This document shows, piece by piece, positions 11,166-25,995 of a DNA stretch of 64,000 bases (positions within the stretch are counted from its first letter, which is position 1; each line of letters starts with the position of its first letter). A program made the translations under genes and the position numbers. Origin of the DNA: Acanthosoma haemorrhoidale (taxonomy: Eukaryota > Arthropoda > Insecta > Hemiptera > Acanthosomatidae); assembly GCA_930367205.1 (NCBI GenBank), contig OV884015.1, forward strand, positions 930,001 to 994,000, given 5' to 3'. The notes under the pieces are model-generated. The model ran no database searches. It worked only from the letters and a program-made list of their open reading frames with translations, and was not told the origin of the DNA.

Positions 11166-12666
11166 TGATCTTTAACGTTAGCTCTTGCCCTATTATGTTC
11201 TCCTGATACCAAAACAAAGAAAACATCTTTAAAAAGTCGAATTTTAACAAAAATGCGTATTTCATAGCTTGTACGTTAGCAACTGCCCCATTATGTTCTC
11301 CTGATACCAAAACAAGGAAAATATCGTCAAAATGTCGAAGTTTTAAAAAATGCGTATTTCATAGCTAGTACGTCAGCTCCTGCCCAATTATGTTCTCCTG
11401 ATACGAAAACAACAAAAATATCGTCAAAAAGTCGAATTTTTAAAAAAATTGGTATTTCATAGCTGGCACGTTAGCTCCTGCTCTTTTATGTTCTCCTGAT
11501 ACCAAAACAAGAAAAATATCGTCAACAAGTCGAATTTTTAAAAAATGCGTATTTCATAGCTAGTACGTCAGCTCCTGCCCCATTATGTTCTCCTGATACG
11601 AAAACAAGAAAAATATCGTCAAAAAGTCGAATTTTTACAAAAATGCGTATTTAGAGCTAGTACGTTAGCTCCTGTCCTGTTATGTTCTCCTGATACCAAA
11701 ACAAAAAAAAAATATCGTTCAAAAGTCAAATTTTTACAAAAATGCGTATTTCATAGCTGGTACGTTAGCTCCTGCCCTATTATGTTCTCCTGATACGAAA
11801 ACGAGAAAAATATCGTCAAAAAGTTGAATTTTTCAAAAATGCGTATTTCATAGCTTGTATGTTAGCTCCTGCGTTATTATGTTCTCCTGATACTAAAACA
11901 ACAAAAATATCGTCAAAAAGTCGAATTTTTAAAAAAATGGGTATTTCATAGCTGGCACGTTAGCTCCTGCTCTTTTATGTTCTCCTGATACCAATACAAA
12001 GAAAATATCGTCTAAAATTCAAATTTTTACAAAAATGCGTTTTTTATAGCTGGTACGTTACCTCCTACCCTATTATGTTCTCCTGATACGAAAACCAGGA
12101 AAATATCGTCAAAAAGTCGATTTTTTAAAAAATGCGTATTTCATAGCTAGTACGTCAGCTCCTGCCCCATTATGTTCTCCTGATACCAAAACAAAGAAAA
12201 TATCGTCTAAAATTCAAATTTTTACAAAAATGCGTTTTTTATAGCTGGTACGTTAGCTCCTACCCTATTATGTTCTCCTGATACGAAAACCAGAAAAATA
12301 TCGTCAAAAAGTCGATTTTTTAAAAAATGCGTATTTCATAGCTAGTACGGCAGCTCCTGCCCCATTATGTTCTCCTGATACCTAAACAAGAAAATATCGT
12401 CAAAAAGTTGAATTTTTAAAAAAAATGCGTATTTCTTAGCTAGTACGTTAGCTCCTGCCTTATTATGTTCTCCTGATACCAAAACAAAGAAAATGTCATC
12501 AAAAAGTTAAATTTTTTTAATAAAGAGTATTTTATAGCTGGTACGTTAGCTTCTGAACAATTATGATTTCCTCATACCAAAACAAGAAAAATATCGTCAA
12601 AAAGTCGAATTTTAAAAAAAATGCGTATTTTATAGCTGGTACAATAATTCCTGCCCTATTATGTTA
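11166..12666. repeat. Satellite family B, block 4 (about 15 monomers)
   Basis: About fifteen complete B monomers and a partial. It mixes monomer types seen separately elsewhere, such as the TATTTAGAGC unit at about 11650 and the TTTTTTATAGC units at about 12050 and 12235. An adjacent pair of monomer types, CGTTTTTTATAGC then CAGGAAAATATCG, is doubled relative to the block at 1042. Confidence 0.95.
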
Positions 12667-15600
12667 ACTCGTAGCTTTGATCATACGATCGTATCACGTA
12701 ATATAATGAGTGCTAATGATACATTATACAATCATATTCAACATCATTTGATGTTATCTTCACTCGTAACTTTCATCATACGATCGTATCACGTGATAAG
12801 ATGAGTGCCAATGATACGGTACACTATCATATTCGACATCATTTGATGTTATATTCACTCGTGGCTTCAATCATACGATCGTATCACGTGATATAATGAG
12901 TGGCAATGATGCGGTACACTATCATATTCCACATCATTTGATGTTATGTTTACTCGTAACTTTAATCATACGATCGTATCACGTGATTGAATGAGTGCCA
13001 ATGATATGGCACACAATCAAATTCGACATTATTTGGTGTTATATTCACTCGTAACTAGAATCACACGATCGTATCACGTGATACAATGAGTTCAAATGAT
13101 ACGGTATACAATCATATTCGACATCATTTGATGTTATGTTCACTCGTAACTTGAATCATACGATTGTATCACGTGATACAATGAGTGCTAATGATACAGC
13201 ACACAATCATATTCGACATCATTTGATGTTATATTCACTCGTAACTTGAATCATACGACCGTATCACGTGATTGAATGAATGCCAATGATATGGCACAAA
13301 ATCATATTCGACATCATTTGATGTTATATTCACTAGTACCATGAATCTTACGATCGTATCACGTGATACCATGAGTGCTAATGATTAGGCACACTATCTT
13401 ATTCGACATCATTTAATGTTATATTCACTCGTAACTTTAATCATACGATCGTATCACGTGATTGAATGAGTGCCAATGATACAGCACAAAATTATATTCG
13501 AAATCATTCATGTTATATTCATTCGTAACTTAAATCATACGATCGTATCACGTGATACAATAAGTTCAAATGATGCGGTACACAATCATATTCGACATCA
13601 TTTGATGTTATATTTACTCGTAACTTTTCTCATACGATCGTATCACGTGAAACAATGAGTGCTACTGATACATTATACAATCATATTCAACATCATTTGA
13701 TGTTATATTCACTCGTAACTTGAATCATACGATCGTATCACGTGATACAATGAGTGCCAATGATACGGCACACTATCATATTCGACATCATTTGATGTTA
13801 TATTTACTCGTAACTTTAATCAAACGATCGTATCACGTGAAACAACGAGTGCTAATGATACATTATACAATCATATTCAACATCATTTAATGTTATATTC
13901 ACGCGAAACTTTAATCATACGATCGTATCACGTAATTGAATGAGTGCCAATGATACGGCACACTATCATATTCGACATCATTTGATGTTATATTTACTCG
14001 TAACTTTAATCATACGATCGTATCACGTGAAACAAAGAGTGCTAATGATACATTATACAATCATATTCAACATCATTTAATGTTATATTCACGCGAAACT
14101 TTAATCATACGATCGTATCACGTGATTGAATGAGTGCCAATGATATGGCACACAATCAAATTCGACATCATTTAATGGTATATTCACTCGTAACTTTATT
14201 CTAACGATCGTATCACATGATACAATGAGTGCTAATGATACAGCACACTATCATATTCAACATCATTTGATGTTATAGTCACTCGTAACTTGAATCATAC
14301 GACCGTATCACGTGATTGAATGAATGCCAATGATATGGCACACAATCATATTCGACGTCATTTGATGTTATATTCACTGGTACTATGAATCATACGATCG
14401 TATCACGTGATACCATGAGTGATAATGATTAGGCACACTATCTTATTCGACATCATTTGATGTTATATTCACTCGAAACTTTAATCATACGATCATATCA
14501 CGTGATACCATGAGTGCTAATGATTAGGCACACAATCATATTCGACATCATTTGATGTTATGTTCACGCGAAACTTTAATCATACAATCATATCACGTGA
14601 TTGAATGAGTGCCAATGATTAGGCACACAATCATATTCGACATCATTTGATGTTATGTTCACGCGAAACTCGAATCATACGATTGTAACACGTGATACAA
14701 TGAGTTCAAATGATACGGTACACAATCATATTCCACATCATTTGATGTTATGTTTACTCGTAACTTTAATTATACGATCATATCACGTGATTGAATGAGT
14801 GCCAATGATATGACACACAATCATATTCGAAATCATTTGATGTTATATTCACTCGTAACTTGAATCATACGATTGTATCACGTGATACAATGAGTGCTAA
14901 TGATACAGCACACAATCATATTCGACATCATTTGATGTTATAGTCACTCGTAACTTGAATCATACGACCGTATCACGTGATTGAATGAATGCCAATGATA
15001 TGGCACACAATCATATTCGACGTCATTTGATGTTATATTCACTGGTACTATGAATCATACGATCGTATCACGTGATACCATGAGTGCTAATGATTAGGCA
15101 CACTATCATATTTGACATCATCTGATGTTATTGATACGGTATACGAGCATGTTTGACATCATTTAATGTTATATTAACTCGTAAGTTTAATCATACGATC
15201 GTATCACGTAAAACAATGAGTGCAAATGATACATTATACAATCATATTCAACATCATTTGATGTTATATTCACTCGTAACTTGAATCACACGATCGTATC
15301 ACGTGATAAAATGAGTTCAAATGATACGGTACACAATCGTATTCGACATCATTTGATGTTATGTTTACTCGTTACTTTAATCTTACGATCGTATCACGTG
15401 ATACAATGAGTGCTAATGATACAGCACACTATCATATTTGACATCATTTGATGTTATATTCACTCGTAACTTGAATTATACGATCGTATCACGTGATACT
15501 ATGAGTGCTAATGATTAGGCACACAATCATATTCGACATTATTTGATGTTATATTCACTCGTAACTTGAATCATACGATCGTATCACGTGATACAATAAG

Positions 15601-15869
15601 TTTAAATGATACGGTAAACAATCATATTCGACATCATTTGATGTTATATCCATCCCAAACTTTAATCATACGATCGTATCACGTGAAACAATGAGTGCTA
15701 ATGATACATTATACAATCCTATTCAAAATCATTTGATGTTATCTTCACTCGTAACTTTCATCATACGATCGTATCACGTGATACAATAAGTGCAAATGAT
15801 ACGGCACACTATCATATTTGACATCATTTGATGTCATATTCACTCGTAAATTTATTCATACGATCGTAT
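12667..15869. repeat. Satellite family A, block 5 (about 33.7 monomers)
   Basis: Family A monomers with landmark at 15123. A 94-bp monomer (CATTCATGTTAT instead of CATTTGATGTTAT) occurs at about 13506 and recurs at about 45377, 57039, 58273 and 61107. A 190-bp dimer with an AAACAACGAG- or AAACAAAGAG-type monomer is repeated in tandem at about 13785-14165. The 62-codon open frame at 13470-13658 comes from the 94-bp unit. Confidence 0.95.
15123..15163. repeat. Truncated family A monomer (landmark copy 4)
   Basis: Short 41-bp unit with the same private words, about 746 bp upstream of the next B block. Confidence 0.92.
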
Positions 15870-16683
15870 GATCTTTAACGTTAGCTCTTGCCCTATTATG
15901 TTCTCCTGATACCAAAACAAAGAAAACATCTTTAAAAAGTCGAATTTTAACAAAAATGCGTATTTCATAGCTTGTACGTTAGCACCTGCCCCATTATGTT
16001 CTCCTGATACCAAAACAAGAAAAATATCGTCAAAAAGTCGAATTTTTACAAAAATGCGTATTTAGAGCTAGTACGTTAGCTCCTGTCCCGTTATGTTCTC
16101 CTGATACCAAAACAAAAAAAATATCGTTCAAAAGTCAAATTTTTACAAAAATGCGTATTTCATAGCTGGTACGTTAGCTCCTGCCCTATTATGTTCTCCT
16201 GATACGAAAACGAGAAAAATATCGTCAAAAAGTTGAATTTTTCAAAAATGCGTATTTCATAGCTAGTATGTTAGCTCCTGCCCCATTATGTACTCCTGAT
16301 ATGAAAACCAGGAAAATATCGTCAAAAAGTCGATTTTTTAAAAAATGCGTATTTCATAGCTAGTACGTCAGCTCCTGCCCCATTATGTTCTGCTGATACC
16401 TAAACAAGAAAATATCGTCAAAAAGTTGAATTTTTAAAAAAAATGCGTATTTCTTAGCTAGTACGTTAGCTCCTGCCTTATTATGTTCTCCTGATACCAA
16501 AACAAAGAAAATGTCATCAAAAAGTTAAATTTTTTTAAAAAAGAGTATTTTATAGCTGGTACGTTAGCTTCTGAACAATTATGATTTACTCATACTAAAA
16601 CAAGAAAAATATCGTCAAAAAGTCGAATTTTAAAAAAATGCTTATTTTATAGCTGGTACAATAATTCCTGCCCTATTATGTTA
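15870..16683. repeat. Satellite family B, block 5 (about 8 monomers)
   Basis: Eight complete monomers plus a partial. The first half follows the order of the block at 1042, then the array jumps to the last units, so about seven monomers are missing. The tail shares ATGCTTATTTT and CATACTAAAAC with the block at 4879-5789. Confidence 0.95.
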
Positions 16684-19600
16684 ACTCGTAGCTTTGATCA
16701 TACGATCGTATCACGTAATAAAATGAGTGCTAATGATACATTATACAATCATATTCAACATCATTTGATGTTATCTTCACTCGTAACTTTCATCATACGA
16801 TCGTATCACGTGATACAATGAGTGCAAATGATACGGTACACTATCATATTCGACATCATTTGATGTTATATTCACTCGTGGCTTCAATCATACGATCGTA
16901 TCACGTGATATAATGAGTGGCAATGATGCGGTACACTATCATATTCCACATGATTTGATGTTATGTTTACTCGTAACTTTAATCATACGATCGTATCACG
17001 TGATTGAATGAGTGCCAATGATATGGCACACAATCGAATTCGACATTATTTGGTGTTATATTCACTCGTAACTTAAATCACACGATCGTATCACGTGATA
17101 CAATGAGTTCAAATGATACGGTACACAATCATATTCGACATCATTTGATGTTATATTCACTCGTAACTTGAATCATACGACCGTATCACGTGAAACAACG
17201 AGTGCTAATGATACATTATACAATCATATTCAACATCATTTAATGTTATATTTACGTGAAACTTTAATCATACGATCGTATCACGTGATTGAATGAGTGC
17301 CAATGATATGGCACACAATCAAATTCGACATCATTTGATGGTATATTCACTCGTAACTTTATTCTAACGATCGTATCACATGATACAATGAGTGCTAATG
17401 ATACAGCACACTATCATATTTGACATCATTTGATGTTATATTCACCCGAAACTTTCATCATACGATCGTATCACGTGATTGAATGAGTGCCAATGATATG
17501 GCACACAATCATATTCGACATCATTTGATGTTATATTCACTCGTGACTTGAATCATACGATCGTATCACGTGATACCATGAGTGATAATGATTAGGCACA
17601 CTATCTTATTCGACATCATTTGATGTTATATTCACTCGAAACTTTAATCATACGATCATATCACGTGATACCATAAGTGCTAATGATTAGGCACACAATC
17701 ATATTCGACATCATTTGATGTTATGTTCACGCGAAACTTTAATCATACAATCATATCACGTGATTGAATGAGTGCCAATGATTAGGCACACAATCATATT
17801 CGACATCATTTGATGTTATGTTCCCGCGATACTCGAATCATACGATTGTAACACGTGATACAATGAGTTCAAATGATACGGTACACAATCATATTCCACA
17901 TCATTTGATGTTATGTTTACTCGTAACTTTAATTATACGATCATATCACGTGATTGAATGAGTGCCAATGATATGACACACAATCATATTCCACATGATT
18001 TGATGTTATGTTTACTCGTAACTTTAATCATACGATCGTATCACGTGATTGAATGAGTGCCAATGATATGGCACACAATCAAATTCGACATTATTTGGTG
18101 TTATATTCACTCGTAACTTGAATCACACGATCGTATCACGTGATACAATGAGTTCAAATGATACGGTACACAATCATATTCGACATCATTTGATGTTATA
18201 TTCACTCGTAACTTGAATCATACGACCGTATCACGTGAAACAACGAGTGCTAATGATACATTATACAATCATATTCAACATCATTTAATGTTATATTCAC
18301 GCGAAACTTTAATCATACGATCGTATCACGTGATTGAATGAGTGCCAATGATATGGCACACAATCAAATTCGACATCATTTGATGGTATATTCACTCGTA
18401 ACTTTATTCTAACGATCGTATCACATGATACAATGAGTGCTAATGATACAGCACACTATCATATTTGACATCATTTGATGTTATATTCACCCGAAACTTT
18501 CATCATACGATCGTATCACGTGATTGAATGAGTGCCAATGATATGGCACACAATCATATTCGACATCATTTGATGTTATATTCACTCGTGACTTGAATCA
18601 TACGATCGTATCACGTGATACCATGAGTGATAATGATTAGGCACACTATCTTATTCGACATCATTTGATGTTATATTCACTCGAAACTTTAATCATACGA
18701 TCATATCACGTGATTGAATGAGTGCCAATGATTAGGCACACAATCATATTCGACATCATTTGATGTTATGTTCACGCGAAACTCGAATCATACGATTGTA
18801 ACACGTGATACAATGAGTTCAAATGATACGGTACACAATCACATTCCACATCATTTGATGTTATGTTCACTCGTAACTTGAATCATACGACCGTATCACG
18901 TGAAACAACGAGTGCTAATGATACATTATACAATCATATTCAACATCATTTAATGTTATATTCACGCGAAACTTTAATCATACGATCGTATCACGTGATT
19001 GAATGAGTGCCAATAATATGGCACACAATCAAATTCGACATCATTTGATGGTATATTCACTCGTAACTTTATTCTAACGATCGTATCACATGATACAATG
19101 AGTGCTAATGATACAGCACACTATCATATTTGACATCATTTGATGTTATATTCACCCGAAACTTTCATCATACGATCGTATCACGTGATTGAATGAGTGC
19201 CAATGATATGGCATACAATCATATTCGACATCATTTGATGTTATATTCACTCGTGACTTGAATCATACGATCGTATCACGTGATACCATGAGTGATAATG
19301 ATTAGGCACACTATCTTATTCGACATCATTTGATGTTATATTCACTCGAAACTTTAATCATACGATCATATCACGTGATACCATAAGTGCTAATGATTAG
19401 GCACACAATCATATTCAACATCATTTGATGTTATGTTCACGCGAAACTTTAATCATACAATCATATCACGTGATTGAATGAGTGCCAATGATTAGGCACA
19501 CAATCATATTCGACATCATTTGATGTTATGTTCACGCGAAACTCGAATCATACGATTGTAACACGTGATACAATGAGTTCAAATGATACGGTACACAATC

Positions 19601-22546
19601 ATATTCCACATCATTTGATGTTATGTTTACTCGTAACTTTAATTATAAGATCATATCACGTGATTGAATGAGTGCCAATGATATGACACACAATCATATT
19701 CGAAATCATTTGATGTTATATTCACTCGTGGCTTCAATCATACGATCGTATCACGTGATATAATGAGTGGCAATGATGCGGCACACTATCATATTTGACA
19801 TCATTTGATGTTATATTCACCCGAAACTTTCACCATACGATCGTATCACGTGATTGAATGAGTGCCAATGATATGGCATACAATCATATTCGACATCATT
19901 TGATGTTATATTCACTCGTGACTTGAATCATACGATCGTATCACGTGATACCATGAGTGATAATGATTAGGCACACTATCTTATTCGACATCATTTGATG
20001 TTATATTCACTCGAAACTTTAATCATACGATCATATCACGTGATACCATAAGTGCTAATGATTAGGCACACAATCATATTCGACATCATTTGATGTTATG
20101 TTCACGCGAAACTTTAATCATACAATCATATCACGTGATTGAATGAGTGCCAATGATTAGGCACACAATCATATTCGACATCATTTGATGTTATGTTCAC
20201 GCGAAACTCGAATCATACGATTGTAACACGTGATACAATGAGTTCAAATGATACGGTACACAATCATATTCCACATCATTTGATGTTATGTTTACTCGTA
20301 ACTTTAATTATACGATCATATCACGTGATTGAATGAGTGCCAATGATATGACACACAATCATATTCGAAATCATTTGATGTTATATTCACTCGTGGCTTC
20401 AATCATACGATCGTATCACGTGATATAATGAGTGGCAATGATGCGGTACACTATCATATTCCACATGATTTGATGTTATGTTAACTCGTAACTTTAATCA
20501 TACGATCGTATCACGTGATTGAATGAGTGCCAATGATATGGCACACAATCAAATTCGACATTATTTGGTGTTATATTCACTCGTAACTTGAATCACACGA
20601 TCGTATCACGTGATACAATGAGTTCAAATGATACGGTACACAATCATATTCGACATCATTTGATGTTATATTCACTCGTAACTTGAATCATACGACCGTA
20701 TCACGTGAAACAACGAGTGCTAATGATACATTATACAATCATATTCAACATCATTTAATGTTATATTCACGCGAAACTTTAATCATACGATCGTATCACG
20801 TGATTGAATGAGTGCCAATGATATGGCACACAATCAAATTCGACATCATTTGATGGTATATTTACTCGTAACTTTATTCTAACGATCGTATCACATGATA
20901 CAATGAGTGCTAATGATACAGCACACTATCATATTTGACATCATTTGATGTTATATTCACCCGAAACTTTCATCATACGATCGTATCACGTGATTGAATG
21001 AGTGCCAATGATATGGCACACAATCATATTCGACATCATTTGATGTTATATTCACTCGTGACTTGAATCATACGATCGTATCACGTGATACCATGAGTGA
21101 TAATGATTAGGCACACTATCTTATTCGACATCATTTGATGTTATATTCACTCGAAACTTTAATCATACGATCATATCACGTGATACCATAAGTGCTAATG
21201 ATTAGGCACACAATCATATTCGACATCATTTGATGTTATGTTCACGCGAAACTTTAATCATACAATCATATCACGTGATTGAATGAGTGCCAATGATTAG
21301 GCACACAATCATATTCGACATCATTTGATGTTATGTTCACGCGAAACTCGAATCATACGATTGTAACACGTGATACAATGAGTTCAAATGATACGGTACA
21401 CAATCATATTCCACATCATTTGATGTTATGTTTACTCGTAACTTTAATTATACGATCATATCACGTGATTAAATGAGTGCCAATGATATGACACACAATC
21501 ATATTCGAAATCATTTGATGTTATATTCACTCGTAACTTGAATCATACGATTGTATCACGTGATACAATGAGTGCTAATGATACAGCACACAATCATATT
21601 CGACATCATTTGATGTTATATTCACTCGTAACTTGAATCATACGACCGTATCACGTGATTGAATGAATGCCAATGATATGGCACACAATCATATTCGACA
21701 TCATTTGATGTTATATTCACTGGTACTATGAATCATACGATCGTATCACGTGATACCATGAGTGCTAATGATTAGGCACACTATCATATTTGACATCATC
21801 TGATGTTATTGATACGGTATACGAGCATGTTTGACATCATTTATTGTTATATTAACTCGTAAGTTTAATCATACGATCGTATCACGTAAAACAATGAGTG
21901 CAAATGATACATTATACAATCATATTCAACATCATTTGATGTTATATTCACTCGTAACTTGAATCACACGATCGTATCACGTGATAAAATGAGTTCAAAT
22001 GATACGGTACACATTCATATTCGACATCATTTGATGTTATGTTTACTCGTTACTTTAATCTTACGATCGTATCACGTGATACAATGAGTGCTAATGATAC
22101 AGCACACTATCATATTTGACATCATTTGATGTTATATTCACTCGTAACTTGAATCATACGATCGTATCACGTGATACTATGAGTGCTAATGATTAGGCAC
22201 ACAATCATATTCGACATTATTTGATGTTATATTCACTCGTAACTTGAATCATACGATCGTATCACGTGATACAATAAGTTTAAATGATACGGTAAACAAT
22301 CATATTCGACATCATTTGGTGTTATATCCATCCCAAACTTTAATCATACGATCGTATCACGTGAAACAATGAGTGCTAATGATACATTATACAATTATAT
22401 TCAAAATCATTTGATGTTATCTTCACTCGTAACTTTCATCATACGATCGTATCACGTGATACAATAAGTGCAAATGATACGGCACACTATTATATTTGAC
22501 ATCATTTGATGTCATATTCACTCGTAACTTTATTCATACGATCGTA
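16684..22546. repeat. Satellite family A, block 6 (about 61.7 monomers, the longest block)
   Basis: This is the longest uninterrupted A block at about 5.86 kb. The rare word CGACATTATTTGGTG occurs at 17041, 18086 and 20556, separated by 1,045 and 2,470 bp, exactly 11 and 26 monomers. Runs of variants such as GTGACTTG, TTAGGCACAC, CACGCGAAAC and GTAACACGTG are repeated several times in the same order. The block therefore grew by repeated duplication of about 7-12-monomer segments. Landmark at 21802. Confidence 0.95.
21802..21842. repeat. Truncated family A monomer (landmark copy 5)
   Basis: Same short unit. The following word has changed to CATTTATTGTTAT (TTAATG to TTATTG), a variant shared with the copies at 42010 and 53386 and so useful for subgrouping. 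Confidence 0.92.
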
Positions 22547-25500
22547 TGATCTTTAACGTTAGCTCTTGCCCTATTATGTTCTCCTGATACCAAAACAAAG
22601 AAAACATCTTTAAAAAGTCGAATTTTAACAAAAATGCGTATTTCATAGCTTGTACGTTAGCATCTGCCCCATTATGTTCTCCTGATACCAAAACAAGAAA
22701 AATATCGTCAAAAAGTAGAATTTTTAAAAAATGCGTATTTCATAGCTAGTACGTCAGCTCCTGCCCCATTATGTTCTCCTGATACCAAAACAAGAAAAAT
22801 ATCGTCAAAAAGTCGAATTTTTACAAAAATGCGTATTTAGAGCTAGTACGTTAGCTCCTGTCCCGTTATGTTCTCCTGATACCAAAACAAAAAAAAAATC
22901 GTTCAAAAGTCAAATTTTTACAAAAATGCGTATTTCATAGCTGGTACGTTAGCTCCTGCCCTATTATGTTCTCCTGATATGAAAACGAGAAAAATATCGT
23001 CAAAAAGTTGAATTTTTCAAAAATGCGTATTTCATAGCTAGTATGTTAGCTCCTGCCCCATTATGTTCTCCTGATATGAAAACCAGGAAAATATCGTCAA
23101 AAAGTTGAATTTTTAAAAAATGGGTATTTCATAGCTGGTACGTTAGCTCCTGTCCCATTATGTTCTCCTGATACCAAAACAAGGAAAATATCGTCAAAAA
23201 GTCGAATTTTTAAAAAATGCGTATTTCATAGCTAGTACGTCAGCTCCTGCCCCATTATGTTCTCCTGATACGAAAAAAACAAAAATATCGTCAAAAAGTC
23301 GAATTTTTAAAAAAATGGGTATTTCATAGCTGGCACGTTAGCTCCTGCTCTTTTATGTTCTCCTGATACCAATACAAAGAAAATATCGTCTAAAATTCAA
23401 ATTTTTACAAAAATGCGTTTTTTATAGCTGGTACGTTACCTCCTACCCTATTATGTTCTCCTGATACGAAAACCAGGAAAATATCGTCAAAAAGTCGATT
23501 TTTTAAAAAATGCGTATTTCATAGCTAGTACGTCAGCTCCTGCCCCATTATGTTCTCCTGATACCAAAACAAAGAAAATATCGTCTAAAATTCAAATTTT
23601 GACAAAAATGCGTTTTTTATAGCTGGTACGTTAGCTCCTACCCTATTATGTTCTCCTGATACGAAAACCAGAAAAATATCGTCAAAAAGTCGATTTTTAA
23701 AAAAATGCGTATTTCATAGCTAGTACGGCAGCTCCTGCCCCATTATGTTCTCCTGATACCAAAACAAGAAAAATATCGTCAAAAAGTCGAATTTTTACAA
23801 AAATGCGTATTTAGAGCTAGTACGTTAGCTCCTGTCCCGTTATGTTCTCCTGATACCAAAACAAAAAAAAATTATCGTTCAAAAGTCAAATTTTTACAAA
23901 AATGCGTATTTCATAGCTGGTACGTTAGCTCCTGCCCTATTATGTTCTCCTGATATGAAAACGAGAAAAATATCGTCAAAAAGTTGAATTTTTCAAAAAT
24001 GCGTATTTCATAGCTAGTATGTTAGCTCCTGCCCCATTATGTTCTCCTGATATGAAAACCAGAAAAATATCGTCAAAAAGTTGAATTTTTAAAAAATGGG
24101 TATTTCATAGCTGGTACGTTAGCTCCTGTCCCATTATGTTCTCCTGATACCAAAACAAGGAAAATATCGTCAAAAAGTCGAATTTTTAAAAAATGCGTAT
24201 TTCATAGCTAGTACGTCAGCTCCTGCCCCATTATGTTCTCCTGATACGAAAACAACAAAAATATCGTCAAAAAGTCGAATTTTTAAAAAAATGGGTATTT
24301 CATAGCTGGCACGTTAGCTCCTGCTCTTTTATGTTCTCCTGATACCAATACAAAGAAAATATCGTCTAAAATTCAAATTTTTACAAAAATGCGTTTTTTA
24401 TAGCTGGTACGTTACCTCCTACCCTATTATGTTCTCCTGATACGAAAACCAGGAAAATATCGTCAAAAAGTCGATTTTTTAAAAAATGCGTATTTCATAG
24501 CTAGTACGTCAGCTCCTGCCCCATTATGTTCTCCTGATACCAAAACAAAGAAAATATCGTCTAAAATTCAAATTTTGACAAAAATGCGTTTTTTATAGCT
24601 GGTACGTTAGCTCCTACCCTATTATGTTCTCCTGATACGAAAACCAGAAAAATATCGTCAAAAAGTCGATTTTTAAAAAAATGCGTATTTCATAGCTAGT
24701 ACGGCAGCTCCTGCCCCATTATGTTCTCCTGATACCAAAACAAGAAAAATATCGTCAAAAAGTCGAATTTTTACAAAAATGCGTATTTAGAGCTAGTACG
24801 TTAGCTCCTGTCCCGTTATGTTCTCCTGATACCAAAACAAAAAAAAATTATCGTTCAAAAGTCAAATTTTTACAAAAATGCGTATTTCATAGCTGGTACG
24901 TTAGCTCCTGCCCTATTATGTTCTCCTGATATGAAAACGAGAAAAATATCGTCAAAAAGTTGAATTTTTCAAAAATGCGTATTTCATAGCTAGTATGTTA
25001 GCTCCTGCCCCATTATGTTCTCCTGATATGAAAACCAGAAAAATATCGTCAAAAAGTTGAATTTTTAAAAAATGGGTATTTCATAGCTGGTACGTTAGCT
25101 CCTGTCCCATTATGTTCTCCTGATACCAAAACAAGGAAAATATCGTCAAAAAGTCGAATTTTTAAAAAATGCGTATTTCATAGCTAGTACGTCAGCTCCT
25201 GCCCCATTATGTTCTCCTGATACGAAAACAACAAAAATATCGTCAAAAAGTCGAATTTTTAAAAAAATGGGTATTTCATAGCTGGCACGTTAGCTCCTGC
25301 TCTTTTATGTTCTCCTGATACCAATACAAAGAAAATATCGTCTAAAATTCAAATTTTTACAAAAATGCGTTTTTTATAGCTGGTACGTTAGCTCCTACCC
25401 TATTATGTTCTCCTGATACGAAAACCAGGAAAATATCGTCAAAAAGTCGATTTTTTAAAAAATGCGTATTTCATAGCTAGTACGTCAGCTCCTGCCCCAT

Positions 25501-25995
25501 TATGTTCTCCTGATACCAAAACAAAGAAAATATCGTCTAAAATTCAAATTTTTACAAAAATGCGTTTTTTATAGCTGGTACGTTAGCTCCTACCCTATTA
25601 TGTTCTCCTGATACGAAAACCAGAAAAATATCGTCAAAAAGTCGATTTTTTAAAAAATGCGTATTTCATAGCTAGTACGGCAGCTCCTGCCCCATTATGT
25701 TCTCCTGATACCTAAACAAGAAAATATCGTCAAAAAGTTGAATTTTAAAAAAAAATGCGTATTTCTTAGCTAGTACGTTAGCTCCTGCCTTATTATGTTC
25801 TCCTGATAACAAAACAAAGAAAATGTCATCAAAAAGTTAAATTTTTTTAAAAAAGAGTATTTTATAGCTGGTACGTTAGCTTCTGAACAATTATGATTTC
25901 CTCATACCAAAACAAGAAAAATATCGTCAAAAAGTCGAATTTTAAAAAAATGCGTATTTTATAGCTGGTACAATAATTCCTGCCCTATTATTTTA
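22547..25995. repeat. Satellite family B, block 6 (about 35 monomers, the longest B block)
   Basis: This B block is enlarged by a ten-monomer higher-order unit present three times in tandem: TAGTACG(T/G)CAG recurs at 22747, 23721, 24697 and 25673 (spacing 974, 976, 976 bp). Units within each copy are clearly different from each other, while equivalent units in different copies are almost identical. The exit junction reads TATTATTTTAACTCG, shared only with the block ending at 30683. Confidence 0.95.
22747..25672. repeat. Three tandem copies of a 974-976-bp ten-monomer B higher-order repeat
   Basis: The copies are 22747-23720, 23721-24696 and 24697-25672. A marker monomer with TATTTAGAGC occurs once per copy (22831, 23805, 24781). 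Small differences, such as the A-run length after CCAAAACA and a GTTACC/GTTAGC change, distinguish the copies. Confidence 0.92.

Noticed and set aside
13470..13658. 62-codon open frame, with near-identical copies at 45341-45529 and 58237-58425
   Set aside because: The copies are similar only because the DNA repeats are similar. Each is caused by a 94-bp monomer, and a sister copy at 57003 has an in-frame TGA.
22747..25672. Transposon or LTR-type element suggested by 1-kb direct repeats
   Set aside because: The repeats resolve fully into B monomers, with no coding frames, terminal inverted repeats or target-site duplication.
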